This document shows positions 1-13,560 of a DNA stretch of 64,000 nucleotides, in pieces. The stretch comes from Lichenostomus cassidix (Eukaryota > Chordata > Aves > Passeriformes > Meliphagidae), in NCBI GenBank assembly GCA_008360975.2, contig CM039184.1, positions 44,711,797 to 44,775,796 of the forward strand, written 5' to 3'. The position numbers and the translations under genes are program-made. How positions within the stretch are numbered: position 1 is the first letter of the stretch; each line of letters opens with the position of its first letter. Under the pieces are notes generated by a model. It made no database searches. It was given only the letters and a program-made list of their open reading frames with translations, and was not told the DNA's origin.

Positions 1-3000
1 TATGTGAGCCCACATTAGATGTACAAATAATTTGATTTTGGGCTTCCATGTAAATCCATGCATCTTGTCAAGTCTGAGGCCTTTTTAGCCTCTTAAAAAC
101 AGTTGTAGCATGAATGGTCTGAAGAATACACAAAGTAGATGTCTACACTACACAGCAGGGCATTCTACAGAGACCCCATAGCCACTCCTGCCTGCACATT
201 GTCCCCTCAGCTGCATGGCTCCATGCCCAGGCTTATCAGACCTGCTGAGCCACATCATTTGTTAACATCATAGCAGCTTGGCTTTTGGAGCTTCCCAGCT
301 CCTCTGCTTTTGCACCCATCCCCACATGGAAACTCCACCAGTTTCTGCCCTATCCACTCAGCTGCTCATAGCATTGCTTCCTGATATGTTCCTCATAAAA
401 CAGCTCAGGTTAGTACAAATCACCTTGTTAAGCCAATTAAGTTAACCTGGTCCATCTCTGTTGACTACAAAAAAAGCAATGGCGTTATGGGATGTGCTCC
501 ATGGGCAGATGAAGTGTAAGGATAAACAGCTGTGTCAGAACATCTGTCACCCAGCTGCCACCAAGGAGTTTACCCCAGAAGTGGTACCTTGGTCTGGCAT
601 CTTAAATTGTCTGTGCCTTTTTTGTCTCTTAAAAACAGTGAACTGAGTCCTAAACATCTTAGCCCAGTAAATGCTTGCAGCCTTCTACACAAGCATAACT
701 GTTTTGTTCTTGAGCAAAGCTGTAGCTCAGCCTGTGGTCAGGAATTTGGGATTCAGCTTCATATTGATAAAAAGGCATCAAATGCAAGTAGAGCAATTAC
801 AAGTAAAATCAGAAAAATACAAACCTCTTTTGTCACATTTCAGTTCTTACAGGAGAGAAAGCAAACATAAAAAGAGAATAGTATTGCTCCATCTGCTATG
901 GGTTTCTAAGCAGAAAAACTTCCCTGCCATCCTAAAGATACAAACACCAACATGGTGGGATAATATTTTCCTGAGCTTTGGTTTTGTCAAGTGTTATTCC
1001 TTCTTGAGACAGTTTATTCTGTTTCTATGTGAGAAGAAAGACCGATTGCAGGTGTCTCACTAGTGTTGCAATTCCTAAATATCAGAAAGGCAGCAGTGGC
1101 AATTTTTCTGGAGGGAGATGTGGTATGCAACATTTTCCCACCATGCCTTAAAGTCACTTTTAAAGTGAAGTGAATCAACACTGTTTTCAAAATTCCAGGA
1201 AGAGGCTATAACTCTTATGAATCCTAGAGGAATGGAAATAACAGTTGGTCATTTCACTGCAAAAAGTAGTATTACTCTAATTAATAATTTGAAACCTTCA
1301 GTTGGCCTGTTATAACAATGTTTTAAATCAAACTGCAAGAGAGTTAACCCCATAAATCTGAAAATTGTCTAAGTTCTCTGGAAAAGACAATACTTTCTTG
1401 ATAGACCAGATTTTGCACCTCTAAAGTCAAGTAAGATTTTTACTTTCCTGGGAAAAGATGACAAACATTCATGTTGTGAAAGCTCAGCCCACTATTTTAA
1501 ATCACAGCAATGCCAACTGAACATATTGAATGCTGTGTTACAGGCATTTCCTTTCATCAGTCAAAATATTTTCCTGAGTAGTTTAACAAAATGTTCATCA
1601 GCTCATAATAAAGAGATCCCACACTTGCCGATGTGGTCCAAATCAGGAGGAATCCCATTGAACTAACACCATCCCTGAACCCCTGATATATGAAAGGACA
1701 ATCAGGTGAGACAATAAAGTGGGTGTTTGTTACCTGCCATTTTACATAAACTACTCCAGGAAATCACCTGAGACACTTCTCAAACTAAGCATCTGAAAAT
1801 GAAAAATTGTCTAGCTTTCTTTTACAGTCATATATCTACCGAGAAGGAACTTTGAGTAGCCAGCTCTAGCCTCCAATATGCAGGTACCCAGGTTGAGTTG
1901 GACACCTCTATTCATGGAAAGGGAGAGGTGTCTCCAGAGAGTGATTCAGGAAAACACTTAATCACATGCTTAACCTTTGAAGTGTGCTAAAACAATATTA
2001 AATCCTCTAATTAAAAGAGAACATTTCCCATGTATAGCCATAGTGATGAGAAATGCAATGGACACTAAATTCCAAGAGCATCAATCCCCTGTTCCTTCTA
2101 GGTAGAAACTACTCTCAAGATTTCTCTTCAGAGCACATGCCTTTAGCTAATCTGACCTACTGCAGAGGTAGAAGCAGAACCAGGTCAGTAAAGAAGTAAT
2201 CAAATAAGAAGTTCTTCAGACTTAAAAGCCTGTTGGACTTGGTTCCCAAGGGGAAATCCCTGCACACTTACACTGATGAGTGGAATTAACAGCAGCACTG
2301 TCAACTCATCTTGTAAATCCACTACAGTACCTCCAAAATGGTTCACTTGAAACACTGTAAAAAAGACAGCTTTTGTGTTCAAAGCAACAAAAGTGTTTGC
2401 TTACAGTGAAGTGTGTTCATCTCTCTCTCTCTGATGCTCTTTGAGCATTTTAAGCTGGAATCCTCTATGCAGTATAATGACAGTTTTCCAAAGAATTTGA
2501 ACAAATTTCTGAATAGTTTATGCACATTAAAAGTAAAAATATTCCCTCGACAATGTTGTATACTCAATTTCAGCAACAAAAAAAAAAAATTAAAGAGAAA
2601 GTATGTCAGTAAATGCCGAAGCATATTTACAACATTTTATAATCATTACTTAGAGCAGAGGGTGGGTGGTTGTCTTGTTTTTGACAGTTCTCACATTTTT
2701 GCAGTCTGAGGAAATGTGCAATAACAGGCAGCTCTGACACCCTGTAAAATATATAACATTGCCAATTCTTGTACTTTGGTTTTTTTCCTGCCAGTGAGGG
2801 TTCATTTTGTCTCACTTCAGACATCCAGTCTAAGAGTTTATTTAAGCCGGCTGGAATACAGTCCATGAGAAAAATGAGTATGCTGGAATGGGCCAAACCT
2901 GTGCTTTTTACATGTTCTTTTATTTTTCCTTGGATTGTTGCACTCAAACTAAGGTTGTTTGCAAATAAGGGCTTTAATTGTTACCATTCAGTATTAACAG

Positions 3001-5113
3001 AAAATAACCTATGTACACATTTCCACTTGAAAGAAAAAAACAAAACCAGAAAACAATGGCATTTCCACTGAAGGTGTCTTACTGTATGTAAACTTTTTTT
3101 GTATTTGTATTTTCTGGGTTTTTTGGAATGAATGGGCACTTGTTATAGTGCTTCACCATCTTCAGAGCAAAGGCTGCAAGTTTTCACACTGAGTACCAGA
3201 AATACATTTATCTCTCATAATTTGTAGTAAAGCTTTAGTAGTCTACCTGGACCTCAAAGCCATTTGTCTATTGCCCACAAAATGACAGTAAAATCTAGTG
3301 TGCACAGTAATTAAATGCAAAAATTCTCTCCCTGAGCATTTAGTAAAGCACATTCTTTTTTATCGTTGTTTGAAAATGTAGGTGTTAGAGGAGTAATGTA
3401 TAACAATGGATAGAAGAATATCATAGGAACAGCTGTCTTGTGTGACATTACAATCTAGGGTTTCTGTGCTCAAAGTTCTTATGTCAGTCAATATTATCTT
3501 AGAAACTGATCCTGCAGCCAATGAAATTGAAGAGTACTTTGTCACTGATTTCAGAGAAACATGTTCTAAAAGAGTAGGCGTTTCTCAAAGTGAAACACTT
3601 TCTTCTTCCAAACCTTCTAGGTAACATATAGGAAGACGTAGACTGGAATGACAGTTGAATGCAAAAGGGTAGATGGCTCAAGGGTATAAACAAATGCATC
3701 AGCACTCACCAGCACTCCTTTGTATTGGGCTGATCTTTAGTAGTGAGTAACAAAGACAATAGCATTTGCAAAACTTGGTCTTTGGTCTTGTCACTGATCA
3801 TCTGCACTCGTTGCATTATTTTCGTCCTGCTCACTCAACATAAGAACAAGAAATGTCAGTAATTGTTCTCTAAGAAATACATCAGGGAGAGCTCCAGCAA
3901 ACAGTTCTTTCTGCAAGAAATTGAGAAACTTAAATGAATAAATAAAAACAACAAAGGCAGTGTAAATGCAGCAACAGCTTTCCATACAATTTTAGCAGAG
4001 AACTATTTTAAATCATGGTGTGGTTTGCTTTGCATAGCAAATGCAGCAAAGCAGTTTGGTTCCTTGAGGCTTAATACTGGACTAATGAACGAAACCTTAA
4101 AAGAATAGAAAAAGAAAGCCTATGGAAATTCTCTTGCATTGCTGTTACTTCTAGGTTGACCACAGCATTGCTGATGATGCCATTGCTGCAATGGCTCTAT
4201 AAAAGCATTAGCTCCTTTTCCTGTGGATTTCTAAAAGCAATACACACATCAGTCTCTTCAGGTTTGCATTTGGATATGAACCTTCAGAGAGAACACATTT
4301 CATTTAGACAACACATTAACACTTCCTGCTATTTCATAACCTGCATATCTGGAAAATTTTTGCCCTCTTGTAGCTTAGATGTGTAATGCATTGGGATCCA
4401 TTCAAATGAACACTTGCACTTACTTCAGTGTGCAGCACTTCCAGTCTTCTGTGCTTCAAAACCTATTCCTTTGACTCAGAATATTGATAATAAATTTAAG
4501 ATGAGATCAGTGGCTATACATACATTATGGGTAACTTCCAAATACTACAATAGCAGAAGGGCAATAGGGTCCTATAAAGGGAGCATTTTGGGATTTTTAG
4601 GTACAAAAAAGTATTGAAAAAAGACAAATTAGGAAAAACAGCTAATTCCTCAGGCGTGAATAATTAAAACAGAAGTATACAAATGCTTTTGTGTTAGATG
4701 GAAAACCTGATTGAGGCCTAAAAGTGAAGCCATCACCCACCCCATCTCCGTAACTGTAGTACATATATATTTTTTTTAAGATGTAATTTACATTATAAAC
4801 TTAGCCTAGGTATGTTTTCACCATAAGTATGTCCTAAAATTGTCATTTGTTTGCTAAAAATGTATAATGCTGGGATTTTCTGAGTGTTCTGATGATATGC
4901 TGAGTATATATAAAGACACATGGATATATAATGTAGTCACAAAATCTTTTGCTCAGTTTTTAACAAATTCTGTTAAAAAATTCGAATGGTTTATAAAAAA
5001 TTTACCATGGGAGTTAGAGGATCATCTAACTGGAGAGACTTGGCTTTCACATTGGCCCACACTTACTCTCAGTCCTGCTGCAGCCCCACTCGAACTCTGG
5101 CTTTAAAGTTTAG

Positions 5114-5147
5114 CAGCTCTCTAACAGTCAACAGCTCTCTAACAGTC
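5114..5147 (+). repeat. Tandem duplication of an 18-bp unit
   Basis: The unit cagctctctaacagtcaa at 5114-5131 is followed by cagctctctaacagtc at 5132-5147. A small slippage or duplication event in intergenic DNA. Confidence 0.9.
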
Positions 5148-8100
5148 CCCAGGAGGTTTGTCCATAAGGAGGATCTGTTTGACCCTCGCTGTAATTCACT
5201 CCTGAATTCCTGTCCCACTTTTCTTCTAGCTGTATACAAACCCTCCAAGCTGTGCTGACAAGCCAGAAAAGCCTTCTCAATGCTTTCCCAAGAGGGTGGG
5301 AGATGGCCAGCAGTGTGAAGTGGCCCAGGCAAATATCACCATCCTTCTTCACTTTCTGAAATAATTAAAGCAAAACTTCCATGCTGCTTTCTGCTCCAGC
5401 TAGCTAGTGTTTGTGAGCAAACTCCCATTTACGTATGCATACTGCTTTGCATGTGCAAACTGATGTTTGTATGGACACTTCAAGGTTTGTTTGTAGCTCC
5501 AGTTGTGTTTGCATATATCTGAGCCAGGCACAGGGTTTGAAATGTTTGTCCCTTGACCTTTTCTGCTGAGAACAAATACAGTTCATCTTAGAAAAAACAT
5601 CCACTTTTTGGAGCACTCTAGGTGGCTGGAATAGACTGATACAGAAAGTATTGCTTCAGTCACTGTAACATCACTTTCATTATGCTATAGAGCAGTTAAA
5701 ATACATTTATTGATTAGCATTAATATAATTACAATGGAAACTACTGTTCTCCAAAGATGAAAATGTATTTGCTAATTCAGTGCTCCAGGGCTACAAGCAT
5801 GCAGTCATTCTAGCAAAGAAACCAGCAAATTACACAAAATAAAGAGCCAAAGGGTGTTAGGACCACACAAGTGTACCTTGTTAGGACTGTAAAGGGTTAC
5901 CTTTGTGCCATTCCCATTCTCATTTACAATCATTGCCCCTAGAATGGATTCATGTTGTGCCATTTTCTCTTCTAGCTACAATAACAATGAAGTTTTCAAA
6001 TCCCCGTCCCCACTTTGATTAGATGGTCATTCCTGTTCCCTCTTTCATACAGTCTGGCAGCCTGAACAGTAAAATCACCAATGAATCAAAATACTCCTTT
6101 TCATAGGGAAAACTTTTGTTCTCCACTTTTTTTTTTTTTCAACTTTCACCTTTTGCTTTCACCATACCTTCCAAAGAGAGCTTGGGGGGAGCCACCGCCC
6201 AGCTCCCCGGAACTGACCCCAAACTCCCATCTTTTCTCCCGCTGCAGTGATTCCCACTCTCCATCAGGTGGCATTAGTTCAAATTGTATCTTGGAGCAAA
6301 TTGCTCCAATGCCGGTGTATCCCATCCAAGTCCCTCTTAGAGATGGCTGGACCATGTCTTCTTTCACTCCTTGTCTCAGACCTGGATGTCTCCCATCTGA
6401 AGAGCTGTTAATTCTGTAGGCTTGCTGGCGTCCCCTGCCAAAAACATGCCTCTGCAAATGTAAACCATTTTAATTAGCAAATAATCTTTTCAAATACACA
6501 GTTTCCTATGAGTTTCTCTAGCTCCTTTCAGTGTGTAGAAAGAACTGTGCATGCACATTTTTAATAGAACACACGTGTATAAAACCAACAAAAGAACAAT
6601 AAACCATTGTGCAACATTATTCCACTTTTTTCCAAAGGGTAAACATCTTAGAAGGCGAAAGAGAAGCAAGTGCTTCCTTATCTCATTCCTAAATGATCTC
6701 CAAGACAGAAAAAGGGAATGCCACAAATCCAGTAAAAAATAGTTGTTTCTGTGTTGTTAATTCTATGAAAGACAGCATTATAGAGTAGACAGGCTTTGGT
6801 ACAATGCTCTCTGCTTTCCTATGAAAAAAAAAATTATTACTGCAAAATGTGACCTAGAAGATTTCCAAGTTCCCTTAAGATAAGCTGAAATCTGAGTAAA
6901 ATGAAATGAGAAAGCCAAGGTGAAGATACAGGGGGAGACATGCTGGCTGAGGACTGCAGCTTGCTGATGAGGGTGGGGAAGCTGAAGCTGGTCATTCTAA
7001 ATTAGTGTAAGGTAGAAATAGTTCTCAAATATTTGTATCTCCTGTTTACCTTTTACACAAAAAGAGAGTCTTTAATTTCAAATGTCATATTTCTTCAAAT
7101 GCCCTGGAGTTTGCCTTGTCGGGAAGGGCATTGGGGAGAACTCTAACACGAGGGAAAAAATAGTGAATCTCTTCCATTTCTCTTTAGAGTATGGGAAGAA
7201 CTAAACACAAGACTAACAAGGGAAAAAAAAACAGTTATGAAAACAACAACAGGTCAATGCTGTCCTTTGCTCCAAATATGCACTATGTTTACTCTCTCCT
7301 CTTCCTGTAATTTTATTTGTCTTTTCTTTTTAAGTCAGAACCTCGTAGTTCTTATAGGCAAAGGACCACCGAAGTATGTCAGCTTTATGGCTTCAGGCAG
7401 ACCATGGTTCCTGCTGATATTCCTGTATCTCAAGCACAGCAGAAGTCTTCCTCTGGAAAAAACTCTTTCAAAAAGTCTACATTTACACTGAAGGGTTTTT
7501 TTAAACCATCTCAACTTTGACCTAGCAGCTATGGGAGTGCAGATTCTGCCAGTAGATGACACTAAACCTCACATTCTAAAGAGATTAGATTTATGATAGC
7601 CTGTCTCTTCCCCTGTCTGTCTCTCAAGCATGTCCCACCCACTCAACTCCCCTGTTATTTTGGGATCTATTAGCCAATGTCAGTTAGAAAATAGTAGGAG
7701 TCATACTGATGTACTGATGCTCTCTCCTCCCATGTAGGTGCAGGGTTGTAAACAGGATGATCTGATCACATCCTCTGATTTTGTGTATTTCTCAAGAAAC
7801 AGAATGAAAGCAAGGGCAGAAGTTTCCATAGGAAAGACACAAGAGCAAAGCATGGGACAGTCCAGAGAACTGTGAATGACCAGAGGCAAAGGCCATCTTT
7901 TTCAGCAACAACACTGTCCTCTTTCATGAGATTCTAGCGTAAACAAGGCTGAGACACGTCATCCTGGCAGCCTGCATTTCTCAGGGTTCACTTTCATTTA
8001 CTTTCACAGGATTTCCCTCAATGCAAATAGTAACATCATCCCCTTTGCTTGTCTGATGGGCACAATGCCGGTACCCTCAGGATGGTGAGCTCCAGCGCTG

Positions 8101-8955
8101 CTGCTCCCATTTCAGCAGCATCAAGTGGCTCAGGTCAGCACTGTGGCAGGGGACACATGTCCTCCTACCCCATGGAGACACTTCCTGATACAGGGCAACC
8201 TCCAATAACTGCTGGCCCTATTACCTATGCTCATGGTACAGACCATAAAGAAACCGTCCAAGTATGAAGGTGATGATCTCAGTCTTGTTCATGGATAATT
8301 CTAAAAGCATCAAGTCCCAAATCAAGGTGTTTGAAGGACTTGGTGCCTGTTTTGGAAAAGATCTTTAGCTGGGGTTTTCTTTCTTCTCATGCTCATCTAT
8401 AATGACAGCTAACCTGCAAGGTCTGGGTTGCATCCCTGTATCAAATTTTAGTTTAAAATCATCCTGATAGTTAGTTCTGAAGATCAAAAGGTCTGCTCAT
8501 TTTATTACAAACTGGGAGACTGTTCCAAGAGGCAACCCATTGCTGAGGAAGCCTACTGGTGAGTAATTTGCATTTGGAACTCAATGAATTTTTCCTTTGA
8601 CTAAGAAGTAAAAGATTTAAAAAACTTGGGAGCTACTTTCTGCACATATAACCACTTACTGATATTTAATAGAAATAGGAAAAGAGGAAAATATTTACAG
8701 CTTTACTGCAATTTGACAACTTTGCTGAAAATTCAGTGGATTGAACTGCCACAATCTATTAAATTGTACATTGCCTAAACCCACTCAGTCCTGTGTTAAT
8801 TACGAAAGACAAATCAGAGCTTGAAAAGTGTTTTAGTGAGAGAAAACAGACAATACCAAAACACCCAAAAGCTCTTGTGATCTTTTTCTAATGGCAGCAT
8901 CATTTCAATAATGATTTTAGAACTCATAATATAAAATTGGCAGGTCCTGCTGAAA

Positions 8956-8993
8956 AACAACAACAACAACAAAGCAAACAAACAAACAAACAC
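8956..8993 (+). repeat. (AAC)n/(AAAC)n microsatellite
   Basis: About five AAC units (8956-8971) followed by AAAC units (8974-8993). Confidence 0.9.
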
Positions 8994-10169
8994 TCCTCCT
9001 TATGGCTTTATGGCTTTTCATTTGACCGAAAAAAAAAAAATGCAACTTCAACACAAAACTATGGGAGTGGATGAAAATGATGACAGCAAAATTACAACTA
9101 GTTTTAATGGCATCAAGTACCAATGCTTTCTGCTACTTCTCTAGCTCCCCTTAGGATTATTACAGGTTTAGGCTAGCAAGATAAACCCTCCTACCCTGTT
9201 CTCCTGTATTCAGTTGAGTCAATCACATGTGTAAAGACTTTGTAGTGTCTTTATGATTACTAGTTCTATCCAACTCAGCATAGGATCCCTGTCTATCCAC
9301 TCCAGAAGATGTATCATAAACCAGGACTTGTCTTTCAAAGGAAGTGAAACAAAAAAACAAGGTCTGTCTCCTTCACAGTACCTAAACGGGGGGTGTCTAC
9401 TTGCTTTTCTCTGGAAACCCTGAGGACATGAGGCCATGACTTCCCTGAAAACTGTTCTAGAAGAATACAATAAGGGTGGAGGGTTAGTTAAAATCTAAAC
9501 ATACTGGAGAAAAAACCAGAATACCCAGTTGTGTTCAAATGCATTGCACATGTCTTATGCTGCCTGGCTTTATGTTATTTGCACCTTCTGCATATGTTGT
9601 TGACCACATTGTGGCTTAAACTTCACGCCATATGAGAAGACTGGAAGCACTCACGGCATGAAAACAGATTGAATTTTCTCTGCCATGGTATACTTCTACA
9701 GAAGAAATGGGAATGATCTGTGCTCACATCTATGCATTGGTGGTCAAGGTTGAAGACTGTGATCCCAAGTACAGTTCTGTGTACAGTGGTACATAGGTCT
9801 GAACTAAAACTCCTCTGCTATTATAGGAGTCACATTATTTAGAGAAGGATGACTACTTCATGCATGATGCTTCTCAGACACTTTGGATTTTGGAGTCTGA
9901 AATTGTGTTTTACAAACCAGCTACAGCTATGCATATGTTATGGCCTGTTGGCTCAGGAAGGTAAAACTGGAAAGCCAATGAATAAATGAATTGTCTGGGT
10001 CAATCTTAATGTTAGGTCTCCAGTATTTTCTTTGGATGGCCTTCAGTCCACCGTGGGGTTTCATGCCCCTCAGCCTGTGAAAGCCCCTTGGCAGTTCACA
10101 GTTGACCCCTGTTGAGTGACAATTAAGATAAAGAGAATTCTTACAGAAAACCGGCAGCTTTGCTAGTAA

Positions 10170-10890
10170 ATTAACGGACAGTTTCACAGCCCTCTCCTGC
10201 AGCCTGGCAGGCAGCCTTCCTTGCTCCTCTCTGCAAGGGGATGCTCCTGCCGGTGTGACGGGACCGGGCCCGCCGGGGGCTCCGTAGGCTGGGACTTGTG
10301 CGCCCCGGGCAGGGCCCACCCACTCCTCCTCCTCCCACCACCCCTGCCACTAAATTGCATATATAGATAACGGGAATGACACATGAAAAACCAAACAAAC
10401 ATACCCAACACCCAACCCAGACCCGTGCTTGTTGGTACTTTTCACCGCCCCTCCGCATAATTAATATATTCGCGTTTCCTCCCACTCTCCCAATGGGCTA
10501 CCAGCTGCAGAAGTCCTGAATAGAGAGCTTAATTGGGCTTTGTCATGCAGAATACCTCCATTTTCTATAGCAGGTTACAAAGGGGCTCTTGGCAGACGTG
10601 GCGGGCTCCTCTGGCGACTGCGGGTCCTGCCTGGATGAGCCCAACACCTCCGCGCACGGCGCAGGTAGCGCCGCCGCCTCCAGCCCTCCTGCGCACGGCC
10701 ACGGCCACCAGCCACCCTCCAACCCATCGCCCCGGGCGCAGGCTCACCTCCAGCCCAGCGCTGCCCGCAGCTGCCCCGTGCAGGATCACAGCTCCTTTTC
10801 CGCTGCTCCCCGGGCTGGTCCCAAACGGCCCCGGGACACTCCGATTTGGCCGGATCCCTTTCCCTTTGCGAACACGGCAAGAATGCCAGA
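10170..10890. promoter_or_regulatory. CpG-rich block 1, distal 3' flank of GSX2
   Basis: GC-rich and CpG-containing segments at about 10175-10330 and 10590-10880, separated by AT-rich sequence. No gene is recognised. Overlapping open frames on both strands reflect low stop-codon density at high GC and do not look like any known protein. Confidence 0.5.
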
Positions 10891-10899
10891 CAGAGTTTG

Positions 10900-11650
10900 T
10901 TTCCGACACGACCTTTTATTAATACTCTGACCTTATGATCAAGTGTCCCCATTTCAAATTTCCCAACAAATTGGTGTGGTGAGGGTTAATTGGCAAACCC
11001 CGGATTCAAAAGAGTTTTGCCATTATGGGCTAATCATACATTCTCTATTTGATATAAATTATGTAGAGTAGGGAGTGTCAATATTCACCGTGAATTACAG
11101 CTAATTATAATTTGGAATCCAAGCTACTACTTCTGCCCATTGATTGGCATTGCTTTCTTCAGACTTATCTTTTCCCCCTCTTGTTTCTTGTTTTGACGGT
11201 TTAAATCCAGGTCTGTATGACATAGAAAGCTAATAAAATTCTCATTTCATTGTTAATCTGATTTCATCGCAGTATAGGTTTTACCCTCACACCTGCGTAG
11301 CAGGGTGTAATTCCATTAATAATAATGATAAAAAACCCTAAATCAACATATTCATTGCATGTCTTTTCCCTGATGATATATTGTGAGCAGTGAGAGTTGA
11401 AAAAGAGCCATTTATTCTCACCGTGAATGAGTCTGCCTGGAACTGAAGACTTCACCTGCCTCCTCAGTCAATTAGGAATGTATCGAAAATTCTACCAGAA
11501 AACGAGTTAAATTAACCGTTAGCTAATTTCCTTGTGTCCCTCCTACATAATCCCCCCTTTTCAGCTTGCCCCAGAAATTACCACATGTTGCAAGGTTCAA
11601 ATAGTGCCTAATGAAACAGTGACTAAATGGTTCTCTCAAACCCACAGTGA
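10900..11650. promoter_or_regulatory. Enhancer-like AT-rich block (candidate conserved element)
   Basis: Repeat-free sequence with dense homeodomain cores: ggttaattgg (10985), gggctaatcatac (11028), cagctaattataa (11098), tcaattagg (11468) and gttagctaatttcc (11519), plus a PBX/NFY-like ccattgattgg (11138). Coding potential is absent. This composition beside a homeobox gene is typical of vertebrate conserved non-coding elements. Conservation itself was not tested. Confidence 0.4.
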
Positions 11651-11759
11651 AGCCCTTTCGCTGTGCCTTCAAAGCCTGGGGGGCTGCAGCGGTTGGGGGT
11701 CCCCATCTTAAAAAAGATTTTACATCTATATATATAAAATAATTATCGAGTTTGGCAGC

Positions 11760-13560
11760 AAAATCTCCCCCGGCAGGGCTGCGCCGTCCCTCCCTTCTCA
11801 CCGCGCACACTCGGGGGCTGCAAAGTTGTCCCACCAGAGCAAGATGCCCGTGGGAAGGGCCGGTGACAGGAGGGGACAGGACCACGGAGAGACTGCGCGT
11901 ACACGCGGTGTGAACACGCATGGGTTGCCTGGGGAATTCCATACAACTTTATTTCCAACACCCTGCGTCGGTACTTCTCCCGAGGGTGTAGAAACTGGTT
12001 TGGAAAGACCGCCCCTTGTATTGCCGGACTCTGCCGGGAGGCAGCGTTTCTCCCCGGGGTGTCGAGGTCTCTTTTTCGCCTTCTTTACGTTCACACAGAG
12101 GCGGTGCGTTTTCCCCTATTTTATGCAGCTAAATTGTAAACCTCGATTTTACCGAGGTTCCTTAATTTCAAGACGGGAAGAAAAAAGCAGCCCCGGGTCG
12201 GCAGTCTTCTGTGTAAAAGCCTCCGAAGAGAAGCTTTGCCCCGTAGTTACAAGCTCTCATTCCTGTCTAAAGCGGCTTCACTGAAGTGTCATCTACTGAA
12301 ACTCAGTGAATTCCGCAAAGAGAGTAGAGTCACTTATTTGAAACGGTAAGGCTAATACAAAGTCATCAAAGCACTATGGTTCTTGTCTTTAAGTGACAAC
12401 CCTCTTTATTGAACTGTTTGAAATACGCCTCCTGCTTTTCAATGTCTCTCTATCCATCTTTGTCTGCTCTTCAGAAAAGCAGACAATATAAAGCAAAGCC
12501 TGGCGAGCTCCCCACGCTCTGACTTGGGCAGTGCCAACGTTAGCCTTGAAATTGTCACTCCTTCATTAATCTGAAACTTGTTATTTTTCCAGAGCACACA
12601 GCACACGCTTCCGATCTCTTTGGGTTCTCTTCCAACAGTTTAAATCCCCCCGGACACGCCGGCTGGGGTCGGGGCAGGGGGGAGGCGTGGAGGGGCCGAG
12701 GCCGGCGCATCGCCCTGAGCGGGGCCGGCTGCGAGGCGCTCGGGGGGCGGAGAGGGGCGCGGAGCAGATCCTGCGTGAAATCGGCCCTTTCACGGCGAGG
12801 CCGAGCGCGCTGCAGCGCGGACACACGCCCCGAGCTTTTCCGAGTGGCACAGTGGGTTTGGGCTGTTTGTTATTCCGCTGTCATGCGGGACTCCTCGGCA
12901 GCTGCCCGGCGCACGGCTTTCCGCCACCGGCGGAGGCCCGGCGGAGCGAGGGCGCCTTCCCAGGGCCGGGGTCCCACCGAGGACCACCGGGCCTGGGCTG
13001 CCGACCTTCCCCGGGGGTCAGAGCGGATCCCCAGAGCGAGACCGGATTCAGCCGACGGAGGTGCGCGGAGGCTGTGGGGTGCGCTTCCCGCCCTGGTACT
13101 TAACATGCTTTTCGAGTAGCCGCCAAAACCTAACGGCATAGTGGAAGAAAAAGAGAAAGGAAAAAAAAGAGGGGGTGGTGGTTTATGGCTGGCTTTTCCC
13201 CCGAAGGATTGCGTGCGGTCATCTTCAGGCTCCGAATCCAGAATGGGAGTGCTCCCCGCCCTGCCCGCGTCCTCCGAGCTGGTGTCAGGACGCTCGCCAG
13301 GGTCCCGGAGCGGTGGTAACAGGACTCGCCCCTTCGTGGCCATCTTATCCCCATGGGCACAACAGAAACTCTCGGAATGGGCCTGATCCTTTCTGGCCGT
13401 AGCTTCGTCCTGCGGCTGAGCTGTCGGCTGAACGGTGCAAGAGGGAACAAGAGCTGCGGGCAGCAGCCGAGCCACCGAGCAGTGCTGCTGCCGATTCGGG
13501 TGCCCCTGCCGTGTCCCATGGGGGTTGGGTCCGTGGGAGCGGCGGGAGTAGGAAATTAGG
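11760..13560. promoter_or_regulatory. CpG-island block 2, gene-free, 3' of GSX2
   Basis: CpG-dense segments at about 11760-12250, 12630-13110 and 13200-13560, interrupted by an AT-rich, repeat-free piece at 12290-12600. A 201-codon frame lies on the minus strand at 13475-12870, but it has no recognised domain and looks compositional. The block may belong to a wider Polycomb-type CpG domain of GSX2 or hold a start site for a non-coding RNA. Confidence 0.45.

Larger units (their letters stand above)
1..10169. other. Gene-free AT-rich intergenic DNA
   Basis: No homology to a known protein, no exon-like block with splice sites and no CpG island. Short frames are random. Only the small repeats listed separately were seen, plus (CT)6 at 2421-2432 and scattered poly-A/T runs. 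Confidence 0.8.

Noticed and set aside
11826..12284. 152-codon plus-strand frame in CpG-rich DNA
   Set aside because: No recognised domain, no exon structure, and overlapping frames on the other strand of similar length; compositional.
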